Source of the DNA: Sphingomonas sp. JUb134
GTDB lineage: Bacteria; Pseudomonadota; Alphaproteobacteria; Sphingomonadales; Sphingomonadaceae
Direction of reading: 5' to 3'
Length of the DNA stretch: 64,000 bases
Assembly: GCF_004341505.2 (NCBI RefSeq)
Contig: NZ_SLYP02000001.1
Span: forward strand, 1,946,501-2,010,500
Shown: piece by piece, positions 16,983-24,397 of the stretch
How positions within the stretch are numbered: position 1 is the stretch's first letter
Layout: each line of letters opens with the position of its first letter
Translations under genes and position numbers: made by a program
The notes under the pieces: generated by a model
What the model saw: the letters and a program-made list of their open reading frames with translations, nothing else
The model's database searches: none
Told to the model about the DNA's origin: nothing

Positions 16983-18746
16983 TCAATCGGCCCAGGCGGC
17001 GTCCTCGACGTGGAGCTCGGCGGCCGGGCGGCTGCCCCAGTCGTCGATCTTGGCCCGTCCGGCGAGCCAGAGCCGGCGGTGGGGCGGGGCGCCGAGCAGC
17101 GCCATGCCGAGCGGCGTGTCCGCCTGCCGGAACGCCACGGCCTTCAGGCTGCGCCCGTCGTCTCCGGCGACCGTCAGCCGGACATGGCCGTTGCCGACCG
17201 TATCCGCGCGGATCACCCGCACCGGACCGGCTGCCACCCGCGGCGCGGGCCAGCCGACACCGTAAGGACCGCCCACCTCCAGGGCCTCCACGAGCATCGG
17301 GTTCACGCCGCCGGGGGCGAGCACCGCGTCGAACAGCAGCGCGCGTTCGCCGCGCGCGCATTCCACGGCCTCGGCAAGGTTGTCGTGCAGAAAGTCGGCG
17401 AGCGCGGGAATCGTGTCCTCCGACACGGTGACGCCCGCCGCCATGGCATGGCCGCCGCCCGCGTGGAGAAGGCCGCTGTCCTTCGCCGAGAGAATCGCCG
17501 CGCCCAGGTCGACGCCTGCGATCGATCGGCCCGAGCCCTTGCCGACGCCATTCTCGTCCACTGCGATCACCAGGACAGGGCGCCCGAGCTTTTCCTTCAG
17601 CCGGCCTGCGACGATGCCGATCACGCCGGCGTGCCATCCCCGCCCGGAAACCACCGCCACGCCGCGGTCCTGCTGCGCAGCGCAGCGCTCCTCAGCCTCG
17701 GCCTGCACCACCGCCTCGATGGCGCGGCGTTCCTCGTTCAGCCGGTCCAGTTCCTCGGCGATCGCGCGCGCTTCGTCCCGATCCCGGGTGGTGAGCAGCC
17801 GGACGCCCAGGTCCGATCGTCCGACGCGCCCGCCCGCGTTGATCCGCGGCCCGAGCGCGAAGCCCAGATCCGAGCAGGTCGGCGCCCGCGTCAGCCTGGA
17901 CGCCTCGATCAGCGCAGCGAGCCCCAGGTTGCGGCGCTGCGCCATGACCTTGAGCCCTTGGGCGACAAAGGCGCGGTTCAGCCCGCGCAACTGCGCGACG
18001 TCGGCAACGGTGCCCAGTGCGACGAGGTCCAGAAGCTCGATCAGCTTGGGCTCCGGACGGCTGGTGAACCAGCCTCGCGTCCTGAGCGTGCGCAGCAGCG
18101 CTGCTCCCAGCAGGAAGGCGACGCCGACGGCTGCGAGGTGCCCATGCTCGGCACCCTCGCGCTCGTCCATGCGATTGGGATTCACCAGCGCGTGCGCATA
18201 GGGGAGGGCAGCTGCGCACTTGTGATGGTCGACCACCACCACGTCGACCTTGGCCTCGCGGGCAGCATCCAGCGCCTCGAACGCCTGGGCGCCGCAATCG
18301 ACCGTCACGATCAGGCTCGCGCCTTCTTCCTTCAGCCGCAGCAGCGCGGGACCCGAGGGGCCATAGCCCTCCGTCATCCGATCGGGGATATAGGCGCGGG
18401 GCTCGATACCGAGCTGGCGGAGCAGCAGGATCAGGAGCGCTGCCGAAGTCGCCCCGTCGACGTCATAGTCGCCGAAGATCGCGACCTGCTCGCCTGCCTG
18501 CACGGCATCGGCGAGCCGCTCGGCGGCCTTGTCCATGTCACGGAAGATCGAGGGATCGGGCATGAAGCCGCGGATGCTGGGACTGCGATGTGCCTCCAGC
18601 GCCTCGCGCGCGCAGCCGCGGGCGAGCAGCAATTGAGTAACGAGGTCGTCGGGCGCGAAGCTCGCGTCGCACGGGTCGGCGGCGAGGCCGCGCCAGCGCC
18701 AGGGTTGCCCGAGGATCGAGCGGTGAATGTTCAGAACGGGACGCAT
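16983..18746 (-). CDS. recJ: Single-stranded-DNA-specific exonuclease RecJ
   Basis: 587 residues. RecJ degrades single-stranded DNA 5' to 3' in recombination and mismatch repair. DHH-family motifs are all present: GDYDVDGATSAA (motif I), TVDCG (II), VDHHK (III), RINAGGRVG, then DHHA1-type GGHAMAAGVT. The length is normal for alphaproteobacterial RecJ. Transcription runs toward tRNA-Glu, with 75 bases between its stop and the tRNA 5' end. The oxygenase gene lies 50 bases upstream in the same direction. A very long frame on the opposite strand is a codon-bias shadow. Confidence 0.95.
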   Translation of the reverse strand: MRPVLNIHRSILGQPWRWRGLAADPCDASFAPDDLVTQLLLARGCAREALEAHRSPSIRGFMPDPSIFRDMDKAAERLADAVQAGEQVAIFGDYDVDGATSAALLILLLRQLGIEPRAYIPDRMTEGYGPSGPALLRLKEEGASLIVTVDCGAQAFEALDAAREAKVDVVVVDHHKCAAALPYAHALVNPNRMDEREGAEHGHLAAVGVAFLLGAALLRTLRTRGWFTSRPEPKLIELLDLVALGTVADVAQLRGLNRAFVAQGLKVMAQRRNLGLAALIEASRLTRAPTCSDLGFALGPRINAGGRVGRSDLGVRLLTTRDRDEARAIAEELDRLNEERRAIEAVVQAEAEERCAAQQDRGVAVVSGRGWHAGVIGIVAGRLKEKLGRPVLVIAVDENGVGKGSGRSIAGVDLGAAILSAKDSGLLHAGGGHAMAAGVTVSEDTIPALADFLHDNLAEAVECARGERALLFDAVLAPGGVNPMLVEALEVGGPYGVGWPAPRVAAGPVRVIRADTVGNGHVRLTVAGDDGRSLKAVAFRQADTPLGMALLGAPPHRRLWLAGRAKIDDWGSRPAAELHVEDAAWAD

Positions 18747-18796
18747 GGGCGGCGCTTACGCCAACCGGCAGAGGATGGAAATCGCCGTCGTTTCCA

Positions 18797-19477
18797 TCAC
18801 TTGACCCAGGGGCGCTCGCGAAACCACTTGGTGATGATGTATTTGGTGCCGCGCACCACCGCCATCCCCTCGTGCAGGGTCAGCTTGTTGGGGCTGCCGT
18901 CCGGGTTCATGTTGTTCCAGGCGACGAGCTGGCCGGCATTGGGCTTGAAGCGGACGCCCGCCTGCGGGAACCACGTGGCGCCGCCCTGCTCGACGGTGTT
19001 CAGGAACACCATCGCCGTCCAGGTCCGCTGCCCGCCCTGCTGCTCCATGTCGGCCCAGTAGCGCTCGCCCTCGTGGAAATAGTCGTGATGCGCCCGGAAT
19101 TGCTGGCCGGGCGCATAGCGCTGCCCCTGCATCGTCTCGCCGAACTGCGGCTCGATGCCGAGCAGGTCGGCGATCCGCTCGTCCAGAGGCTGAATCTCGG
19201 GGGACCAGCGGTCGAGGTCGCAGCTGTCGCTGGTGCGGAAATTGGGGTCGTTGGACTCGGTGAGCAGCGTCGAGCGACGGCTGCCCGCGTCGATGGTACG
19301 CATCAGCATCGCGCATTCCTCCGGGCTCAGGAAGTCCGGATGGACGAACATCTGGGCCGCCTCCGTCTTGGCGGGGCGGACGTTCGGATTGGCTTTGAGC
19401 CGCTCGGCGACGCGGGTCCCGAACTCTGCCCGAACCGGGGACGGGGAGCCATGCGGACGGGTCGATTGCACCTTCAT
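18797..19477 (-). CDS. 2OG-Fe(II) oxygenase, prolyl 4-hydroxylase alpha-subunit type
   Basis: 226 residues with the P4Hc double-stranded beta-helix in the C-terminal half. Iron ligands are the HxD pair in FRAHHDYF and the distal His in LTLHEGM; the Lys in IITKWF would bind the 2-oxoglutarate carboxylate. MLMRTIDAGSRRSTL precedes the core, as in bacterial P4H proteins that hydroxylate prolines in proteins or peptides. The ATG at 19477 follows AAGGAACGG. No signal peptide, so it is cytoplasmic. The substrate cannot be inferred. It may share a transcript with recJ. Confidence 0.88.
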   Translation of the reverse strand: MKVQSTRPHGSPSPVRAEFGTRVAERLKANPNVRPAKTEAAQMFVHPDFLSPEECAMLMRTIDAGSRRSTLLTESNDPNFRTSDSCDLDRWSPEIQPLDERIADLLGIEPQFGETMQGQRYAPGQQFRAHHDYFHEGERYWADMEQQGGQRTWTAMVFLNTVEQGGATWFPQAGVRFKPNAGQLVAWNNMNPDGSPNKLTLHEGMAVVRGTKYIITKWFRERPWVK

Positions 19478-19516
19478 GGCACCGTTCCTTCGAACAAGGT
19501 GCCGGCGAACGCAAGA

Positions 19517-19542
19517 GGGCCCGGCAGTCGCCTGCCGGACCC
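19517..19542 (-). terminator. Hairpin downstream of the RcnB-like gene
   Basis: An 11-base-pair stem with one mismatch (GGGTCCGGCAG / CTGCCGGGCCC as read on the minus strand) and a four-base loop, just after the stop at 19559. Only a short T-containing tail follows, so termination strength is uncertain. Confidence 0.5.
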
Positions 19543-19558
19543 GCTCGCATCGATTCCG

Positions 19559-20590
19559 TTACCAGAACAGGTCGTAGACGGTGTCGACCACTTCGCCGGT
19601 CTCCAGATCCACCAACAGCGCGTCGTTATAGTAGCGGACCCAGCGGTAGGGGCCGTACGCCGGCGGCAGGCGATAGTAGAACGGGTCGTTGATCCAATAG
19701 CTCGATCCGTAAAGCATCGAACCGAGCGTCAGTCCCACCGAGAAGCGGCGATAGCCGTAATGGTAGCCGGACGGCGGATAGTAGCGCGGAAGGCGATAGA
19801 CGTTGCGGTTCGCCTGGCGATACCGGTCCCAGTCGTACCGGCGGTCGTCGCGCCAGCCGCGGCTCCACCCACGGCGATCGTTCCAGTCCTGCCGGTCGCG
19901 GGCTTGATTGCGCCAGCCGTCGTTCCGATCGTATCCGCGGCCGGGCCGGCGGTCATTCCGGTCGAAGCGGTCGCCGGGACGACGATCGTTGCGATCGAAG
20001 CGGTCGCCGGGACGACGGTCGCGACCTTCCCAATTGCCGCCTGGACGACCGGGCTGGACCCCCGGACGATCGGGGCGACCGTCGTTGCCGCGGACGTTCG
20101 GTCGGTTGCCCGGTCGAGGATCGGGGCGATCGACGCGGCCGTCCGGGCGCCGGTCGCCACCTTGCCACCGCTGCTGCCCGTCGCCGCGGGGGCGATCGAA
20201 GCCAGCCGGACGTTCCGGGGGATGGCTCAACTCCTCGCGCCGCTGCGGGCGTTCTCGCTGGAAGTCGCGCTGCGGCGTCTGCGGACGAGCCTGCTGCGGC
20301 CGCTGGTTCTGATAGTCGCGCTGCGGCATCTGCGGGCGCGCCTGCTGCGGCCGCTGGTTCTGATAATTCCGCTGCGGCATCTGCGGGCGGGGCTGTTGCG
20401 CCCGCTCGTTCTGGAAGTTGCGCTGGGGCTGCGGGCGCTCGCGCGGAGCATCGCGCTGAACGCGCTGCGGTGCAGGGCGGCCCGCCTCACGCGCCTCGCG
20501 CCGCGGGCGATCGCCCCGGTCCTGCGCCCATGCCGATGCAGGCACCAGCGCGGTGGCTGCCATCAACCCCATCAACAAGAACTTGGTCAC
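19559..20590 (-). CDS. Secreted RcnB-like protein with Arg/Gln/Pro-rich repeats
   Basis: 343 residues. The signal peptide ends in PASAWAQ. Residues about 25-250 are extremely rich in Arg, Gln, Pro, Asp and Asn and are built from two repeat types: a 17-residue unit around RPQQARPQMPQRDYQNQ and an 11-residue unit RNDRRPGDRFD. The last roughly 90 residues form an RcnB-type domain (YRLPRYYPPSGYHYGYRRF, then SYWINDPFYYRLPPAYG and a C-terminal GEVVDTVYDLFW). RcnB in E. coli is a periplasmic factor in nickel/cobalt homeostasis; a metal role here is family inference only. The low-complexity region should be disordered and strongly basic, compatible with envelope or polyanion binding. Confidence 0.8.
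   Translation of the reverse strand: MTKFLLMGLMAATALVPASAWAQDRGDRPRREAREAGRPAPQRVQRDAPRERPQPQRNFQNERAQQPRPQMPQRNYQNQRPQQARPQMPQRDYQNQRPQQARPQTPQRDFQRERPQRREELSHPPERPAGFDRPRGDGQQRWQGGDRRPDGRVDRPDPRPGNRPNVRGNDGRPDRPGVQPGRPGGNWEGRDRRPGDRFDRNDRRPGDRFDRNDRRPGRGYDRNDGWRNQARDRQDWNDRRGWSRGWRDDRRYDWDRYRQANRNVYRLPRYYPPSGYHYGYRRFSVGLTLGSMLYGSSYWINDPFYYRLPPAYGPYRWVRYYNDALLVDLETGEVVDTVYDLFW
19963..20028. repeat. 33-bp tandem repeat (two units)
   Basis: Two nearly identical 33-base units starting at 19963 and 19996 encode RNDRRPGDRFD-type 11-residue repeats in the same protein. More degenerate RNDR-containing units flank them. Confidence 0.8.
20259..20411. repeat. 51-bp tandem repeat (three units plus a partial fourth)
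   Basis: Units begin at about 20259, 20310 and 20361, and each encodes 17 residues of the RcnB-like protein. A degenerate fourth unit follows from 20412. Units share long identical runs such as CTGCGGCCGCTGGTTCTGAT, so copy number could vary between strains. Confidence 0.85.
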
Positions 20591-20688
20591 TGCGGCTCTC
20601 CCAACCGGACCCGCCGGTTACGTTGATCCGCAGATAGGCCCTGTGCGATGAGCCGTGGCTGAACTCGGGTGACAGCCGCCTGAAAGAA

Positions 20689-21225
20689 TCAGCGCGGGCT
20701 GAGCGCCGGCACCGCGCGTGCCGCCTCGTCATGGTCGGTGCCGGGCTTGGGCGCCGGCTCCAGCGTCTCGTCGCCCCGGGCAAGCCGCGCCGCCCGCCGG
20801 ACGGCCTCCGTCAGGCGCGGCTGGATGCCACAACGGCAGAGGTTCGTCAGCGCCTCGGCGATCGCCGCATCCGAAGGATCGCGGTTCGTCCGCAGCAACG
20901 CGGCCGTCGCCATGACCAGGCCGGGGATGCAATAGCCGCACTGGCCCAGGTTGGAGGCGAGGAACGCGGCCTGCACCGGGTGGCTGCGATCGCGCGACAG
21001 GCCCTCGATGGTGGTGACGAAGGTTCCTTCCAGGGCGCCGATCGCGACCTGGCAGGAGCGCACCGCCTCTCCGTCGACATCCACGGTGCAGGCCCCGCAC
21101 TCTCCGACACCGCACCCGTATTTCGTGCCGGTAAGGTTCGACGCATCGCGCAGCGCCCACAGGAGCGGCGTCTGCGGGTCCAGTTGGTATTCGACGGGCT
21201 GGTTGTTCACGGTGAAGCGGGTCAT
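20689..21225 (-). CDS. Orphan (2Fe-2S)-binding subunit, IorA/XdhA-like
   Basis: 178 residues from the ATG at 21225 (MTRFTVNNQPVEY). The N-terminal ferredoxin-like domain has CGVGECGAC followed by a later Cys (RSCQV); the C-terminal helical domain has CGYCIPG and CRCG, giving two 2Fe-2S clusters. This is the architecture of the small subunit of molybdenum hydroxylases such as isoquinoline 1-oxidoreductase. In that family it passes electrons from a molybdopterin large subunit, but no large subunit lies nearby. It may pair with a distant one. An extra tail of about 20 residues (EPAPKPGTDHDEAARA) follows the last cluster. The frame open upstream to 21444 has no support. Confidence 0.9.
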   Translation of the reverse strand: MTRFTVNNQPVEYQLDPQTPLLWALRDASNLTGTKYGCGVGECGACTVDVDGEAVRSCQVAIGALEGTFVTTIEGLSRDRSHPVQAAFLASNLGQCGYCIPGLVMATAALLRTNRDPSDAAIAEALTNLCRCGIQPRLTEAVRRAARLARGDETLEPAPKPGTDHDEAARAVPALSPR

Positions 21226-21388
21226 GAGCCTGCAGCCTAGCCGAGCGGCGGGGTTCGCGAAACGGCGCGTTTGCGCCGCTGGAGCGGTTCCACCTGCCGC
21301 TTCGGCTGAACTGATGCGTCTGGAGGGCGAATGCTGCAACTCCGCGGGGTGCCGGCCGTTGATCGGGCTCCGCAGGAGGAGAGCGATC

Positions 21389-21619
21389 ATGGCCAAGGAC
21401 GATATCCGCATGCACGGCCACAACACGCCCGGCATGGACACCAAGCGCGGGCACGAGCGGTACGAGGATCCCGTGGCTCCCGGCGACGCGATCGGCAGCG
21501 GGCCAGAAGGCGCGTGGGAGGGCGATCAGCGCGAGGCCGATGTCGCCGGCAGCACTGCCGACCGGGAGCAGGACAGCGCGCTCGGCGGCCACACGGCCAC
21601 CCGTTCCTCGGGCGAGTGA
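21389..21619 (+). CDS. Small hydrophilic hypothetical protein
   Basis: 76 residues starting MAKDDIRMHGHNTPGMDTKR, with a strong AGGAGGA ribosome-binding site at 21374-21380. It is highly charged and glycine-rich, has no hydrophobic segment, and is predicted to be disordered. Its composition resembles the stress-associated small proteins common in sphingomonads (compare 51354-51743 and 59991-60230 here). A good intrinsic terminator follows, so it is probably a monocistronic unit. No function can be assigned. Confidence 0.7.
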   Translation: MAKDDIRMHGHNTPGMDTKRGHERYEDPVAPGDAIGSGPEGAWEGDQREADVAGSTADREQDSALGGHTATRSSGE

Positions 21620-21626
21620 CGTGACT

Positions 21627-21656
21627 GGTGGCGGGGGTCGACCCGCCACCGCTTTT
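21627..21656 (+). terminator. Intrinsic terminator after the 76-residue gene
   Basis: A perfect nine-base-pair stem (GGTGGCGGG / CCCGCCACC) with a six-base loop, followed by GCTTTT. Confidence 0.75.
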
Positions 21657-21685
21657 GGGTGCAGGCGATCGGACGGGGAGTGCTC

Positions 21686-23287
21686 ATGGCAGAAGCGCGG
21701 CCGTGGTGGGAAGCGGCCACCATCTACCAGATCTATCCCAGGTCTTTTCAGGACAGTGACGGCGACGGGATCGGGGACCTCAGAGGGATAACCGATCGGC
21801 TGGACTATCTCGTCGAACTCGGCATCGATGCCGTCTGGATTTCGCCGATCTTCCCGTCGCCCATGGCGGACTTCGGCTATGACGTGGCCGATTATTGCGA
21901 CATCGACCCGCGGTTCGGGACGCTGGTGGACTTCGACGCGCTGCTCGCTGCCGCACACGCCCGCGGGCTGCGGGTCCTGCTCGATTTCGTGCCCAACCAT
22001 AGTTCGGACCGGCACCCCTGGTTCGTGGAGAGCCGCCAATCGCGGACCTCGTCGAAGCGGGACTGGTACATTTGGCGCGATCCGGCGCCCGATGGTGGTC
22101 CGCCCAACAACTGGATCAGCGATTTCGGCGGCCCCGCCTGGGAATGGGACGCGGCGACCGGGCAGTATTACTCTCACGCCTTTCTGAAGGAGCAGCCGGA
22201 CCTCAACTGGCGCAATCCGGAGTTGCGGGCCGCCATGCTTGACGTCCTGCGCTTCTGGTTCGCGCGCGGGGTCGACGGCTTCCGCATCGACGTGCTCTGG
22301 CACATGATCAAGCACGCCGACTTCTCCGACAATCCGGTCAACCCGGACTATCTGCCCGGCTCGGGTGAGAAGAACCGGGTGCTCCAGCTACATTCGACCG
22401 ACCAGCCGGAAGTCCATGACATCGCAGCCGACATGCGCGCAGTTGCCGACGGGTTCGCCGCGACGGAGCAGGAGCGGGTGCTGATCGGCGAGATCTACCT
22501 GCCCGTCGAGCGGCTGGTGGCGTATTACGGGAATGCTCGCCCAGGCGTGCACCTACCTTTCAACTTCCAGCTGATCGAGGCGCGGTGGGACGCGGCCGAA
22601 CTCTCGCAGCGGATCACTGAATATGAAGCGGCCCTTCCACCCGGGGGGTGGCCGAACTGGGTGCTAGGCAACCATGATCGCTCCCGCATCGTCAGCCGGG
22701 TCGGGGAAGCGCAGGCGCGCGTCGCGGCCATGCTGCTGCTGACCCTGCGGGGTACTCCCACGCTCTACTATGGCGACGAACTCGCCCTTGCGGATGTGGC
22801 GATCCCGACGGGCCGGGCCGTCGATCCTCAGGAACTGCGGGAGCCCGGCCGCGGTCGCGACCCGGTGCGTACCCCCATGCCGTGGGACGAAAGTGCCAGA
22901 GCGGGCTTCACCACTGGAGATCCCTGGCTGCCGCTCAACCCGGATCACCCGACCCGCAACGTTGCGGTCCAGCGAGACGATCCCGCCTCGATGTGGACGT
23001 TGACGCGCGCGCTCCTGATGCTGCGCAAGAACACGCCGGCCCTGTCGGTCGGCAGTTGGCACCTCGTCGAGGGCGAGGGCAGGTTGCTCGCCTATGAGCG
23101 GCGTGACGGCGACACGCGGGTCTTGGTGGCGCTGAACCTTGGCGCTACTCCCGTGGAGATGAACGTGCCGCATTGGGCGGCAGGCTGTCGCCCGTTGCTG
23201 TCCACCCTGGCGGAGGCGACGGAACCGGTCGAGGGGCTGCTGCGCTTGAGGGGGAATGAAGGAATGATCCTCGGGACTGCCGCCTGA
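21686..23287 (+). CDS. GH13 alpha-glucosidase / oligo-1,6-glucosidase type
   Basis: 533 residues from the ATG at 21686, preceded by GGGAG. The order of GH13 signatures is clear: ATIYQIYPRSFQDSDGDG at the N-terminus, DFVPNHSS (region I), GFRIDVLWH with the nucleophile Asp (II), LIGEIYLP with the acid Glu (III), and VLGNHDRSR with the third Asp (IV). The C-terminal beta domain ends near RGNEGMILG. No signal peptide, so it is cytoplasmic. It would hydrolyse or transfer alpha-glucosyl units from short oligosaccharides. Its stop overlaps the start of a glycosyltransferase gene (TGATG), suggesting a joint role in a glucoside cycle or transglycosylation. Confidence 0.9.
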   Translation: MAEARPWWEAATIYQIYPRSFQDSDGDGIGDLRGITDRLDYLVELGIDAVWISPIFPSPMADFGYDVADYCDIDPRFGTLVDFDALLAAAHARGLRVLLDFVPNHSSDRHPWFVESRQSRTSSKRDWYIWRDPAPDGGPPNNWISDFGGPAWEWDAATGQYYSHAFLKEQPDLNWRNPELRAAMLDVLRFWFARGVDGFRIDVLWHMIKHADFSDNPVNPDYLPGSGEKNRVLQLHSTDQPEVHDIAADMRAVADGFAATEQERVLIGEIYLPVERLVAYYGNARPGVHLPFNFQLIEARWDAAELSQRITEYEAALPPGGWPNWVLGNHDRSRIVSRVGEAQARVAAMLLLTLRGTPTLYYGDELALADVAIPTGRAVDPQELREPGRGRDPVRTPMPWDESARAGFTTGDPWLPLNPDHPTRNVAVQRDDPASMWTLTRALLMLRKNTPALSVGSWHLVEGEGRLLAYERRDGDTRVLVALNLGATPVEMNVPHWAAGCRPLLSTLAEATEPVEGLLRLRGNEGMILGTAA

Positions 23288-24294
23288 TGCGGATTGCAAT
23301 GCTGGCGCCGATTGCATGGCGCACACCGCCGCGGCACTATGGTCCCTGGGAACTGGTCACCAGCCTGCTCACCGAGGCGCTGGTCGCGCGCGGCGTGGAC
23401 GTGACGCTGTTCGCGACCCTCGACTCGACCACCTCCGGGACCCTCGCGGGGGTCGTGCCCGCCCCCTATTCGGAAGATCCCGCGGTCGACGCGAAGGTGT
23501 GGGAGTTCCGCCACCTCGCCCATGTGTTCGAGCGCGCGGGCGAGTTCGACCTGATCCACAACCAGGCGGACTTTCCGGCACATGCCTTCTCCGGGCTGGT
23601 GTCGACGCCCATGGTCACCACGATCCACGGCTTCTCCTCCGACCGGATCTTGCCGATGTACGCGCCCTACCAGGATCGGGTGAACTACGTCGCGATCAGT
23701 GATGCGGACCGGCATCCGGCGTTGCGCTATGCGGCCACCATCCACCACGGCATCCCGGTCGACGACTTGCCCTTCGATGCGGCGGGCAGCGACGATCTGC
23801 TGTTCTTCGGCCGCATGCACCCCGACAAGGGGCCGCGCGAGGCGATCGAAGTGGCTCGGGCAACCGGCCGGCGACTGCACATGGCCGGGATCGTCCAGGA
23901 CGAGCGCTATTGGCGCGACGAGGTCGAGCCCGGGATCAACGGCGTCCGCATCCTCCATCACGGCGCCGTCGGCGGCGCGAAGCGAACGGCAATGCTGGGA
24001 GAGGCACGCGCGCTGCTCCACCTGATCGGCTTCGACGAGCCGTTCGGCCTTTCCGTAGTCGAGGCGATGGCCTGCGGCACGCCGGTGATCGCCTACCGGC
24101 GCGGCTCCATGCCGGAACTGATCCAGGACGGGGTTACCGGCTTCCTGGTGGACGACCTGGACGGGGCGATCGACGCCGTGGCACGGGTCGACCAGATCGA
24201 TCGCGCCGCGTGCCGCGCGAGAGTGGCGGCGCACTTCTCCGTCGAGCGCATGGCAGAGCGGTACGAGGCGCTCTATCGCCGGATCCTGGGCTAG
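23287..24294 (+). CDS. Glycosyltransferase family 4 protein
   Basis: 335 residues, GT-B fold. The N-terminal lobe starts MRIAMLAPIAWRTPP with a glycine-poor acceptor loop. The C-terminal donor-binding lobe has FFGRMHPDKG and the retaining-GT motif DEPFGLSVVEAMACGTPV with the expected E-x7-E pair. The length is slightly short for GT4, as is usual for this subgroup. The ATG shares one base with the TGA of the GH13 gene, so it is translated by re-initiation. Donor and acceptor are unknown. Pairing with a cytoplasmic alpha-glucosidase suggests alpha-glucan or compatible-solute metabolism, as inference. Confidence 0.85.
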   Translation: MRIAMLAPIAWRTPPRHYGPWELVTSLLTEALVARGVDVTLFATLDSTTSGTLAGVVPAPYSEDPAVDAKVWEFRHLAHVFERAGEFDLIHNQADFPAHAFSGLVSTPMVTTIHGFSSDRILPMYAPYQDRVNYVAISDADRHPALRYAATIHHGIPVDDLPFDAAGSDDLLFFGRMHPDKGPREAIEVARATGRRLHMAGIVQDERYWRDEVEPGINGVRILHHGAVGGAKRTAMLGEARALLHLIGFDEPFGLSVVEAMACGTPVIAYRRGSMPELIQDGVTGFLVDDLDGAIDAVARVDQIDRAACRARVAAHFSVERMAERYEALYRRILG

Positions 24295-24307
24295 CCGGCG
24301 CATCAAC

Positions 24308-24364
24308 CAGAAAAACTTTGTCACAAACGCCATTTGCCTATTGTGACGTTGTATCATTGCCCGC
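24308..24364 (+). promoter_or_regulatory. AT-rich upstream region of the ZnuD-like receptor
   Basis: The segment with TTTGTCACAAACG and GTTGTATCATTGC is distinctly AT-rich against its surroundings and sits 35-90 bases before the receptor start. It could hold the promoter and a metal-regulator (Zur-like) site, but the match to a Zur palindrome is poor. The -35/-10 assignment is not certain. Confidence 0.3.
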
Positions 24365-24397
24365 TAGGGGAGGCCGTCCGCTTGTGGGAGGGTCTCG

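Noticed and set aside
16956..19061. A 701-codon open frame antisense to recJ and beyond
   Set aside because: It mirrors recJ, which has a full set of DHH motifs. High GC at third positions leaves few stops on the opposite strand. The frame has no ribosome-binding site and low-complexity composition.
24340..24356. Zur box upstream of the ZnuD-like receptor
   Set aside because: GTTGTATCATTGC does not form the expected palindrome well enough to call a site. It was left as a general AT-rich regulatory region.
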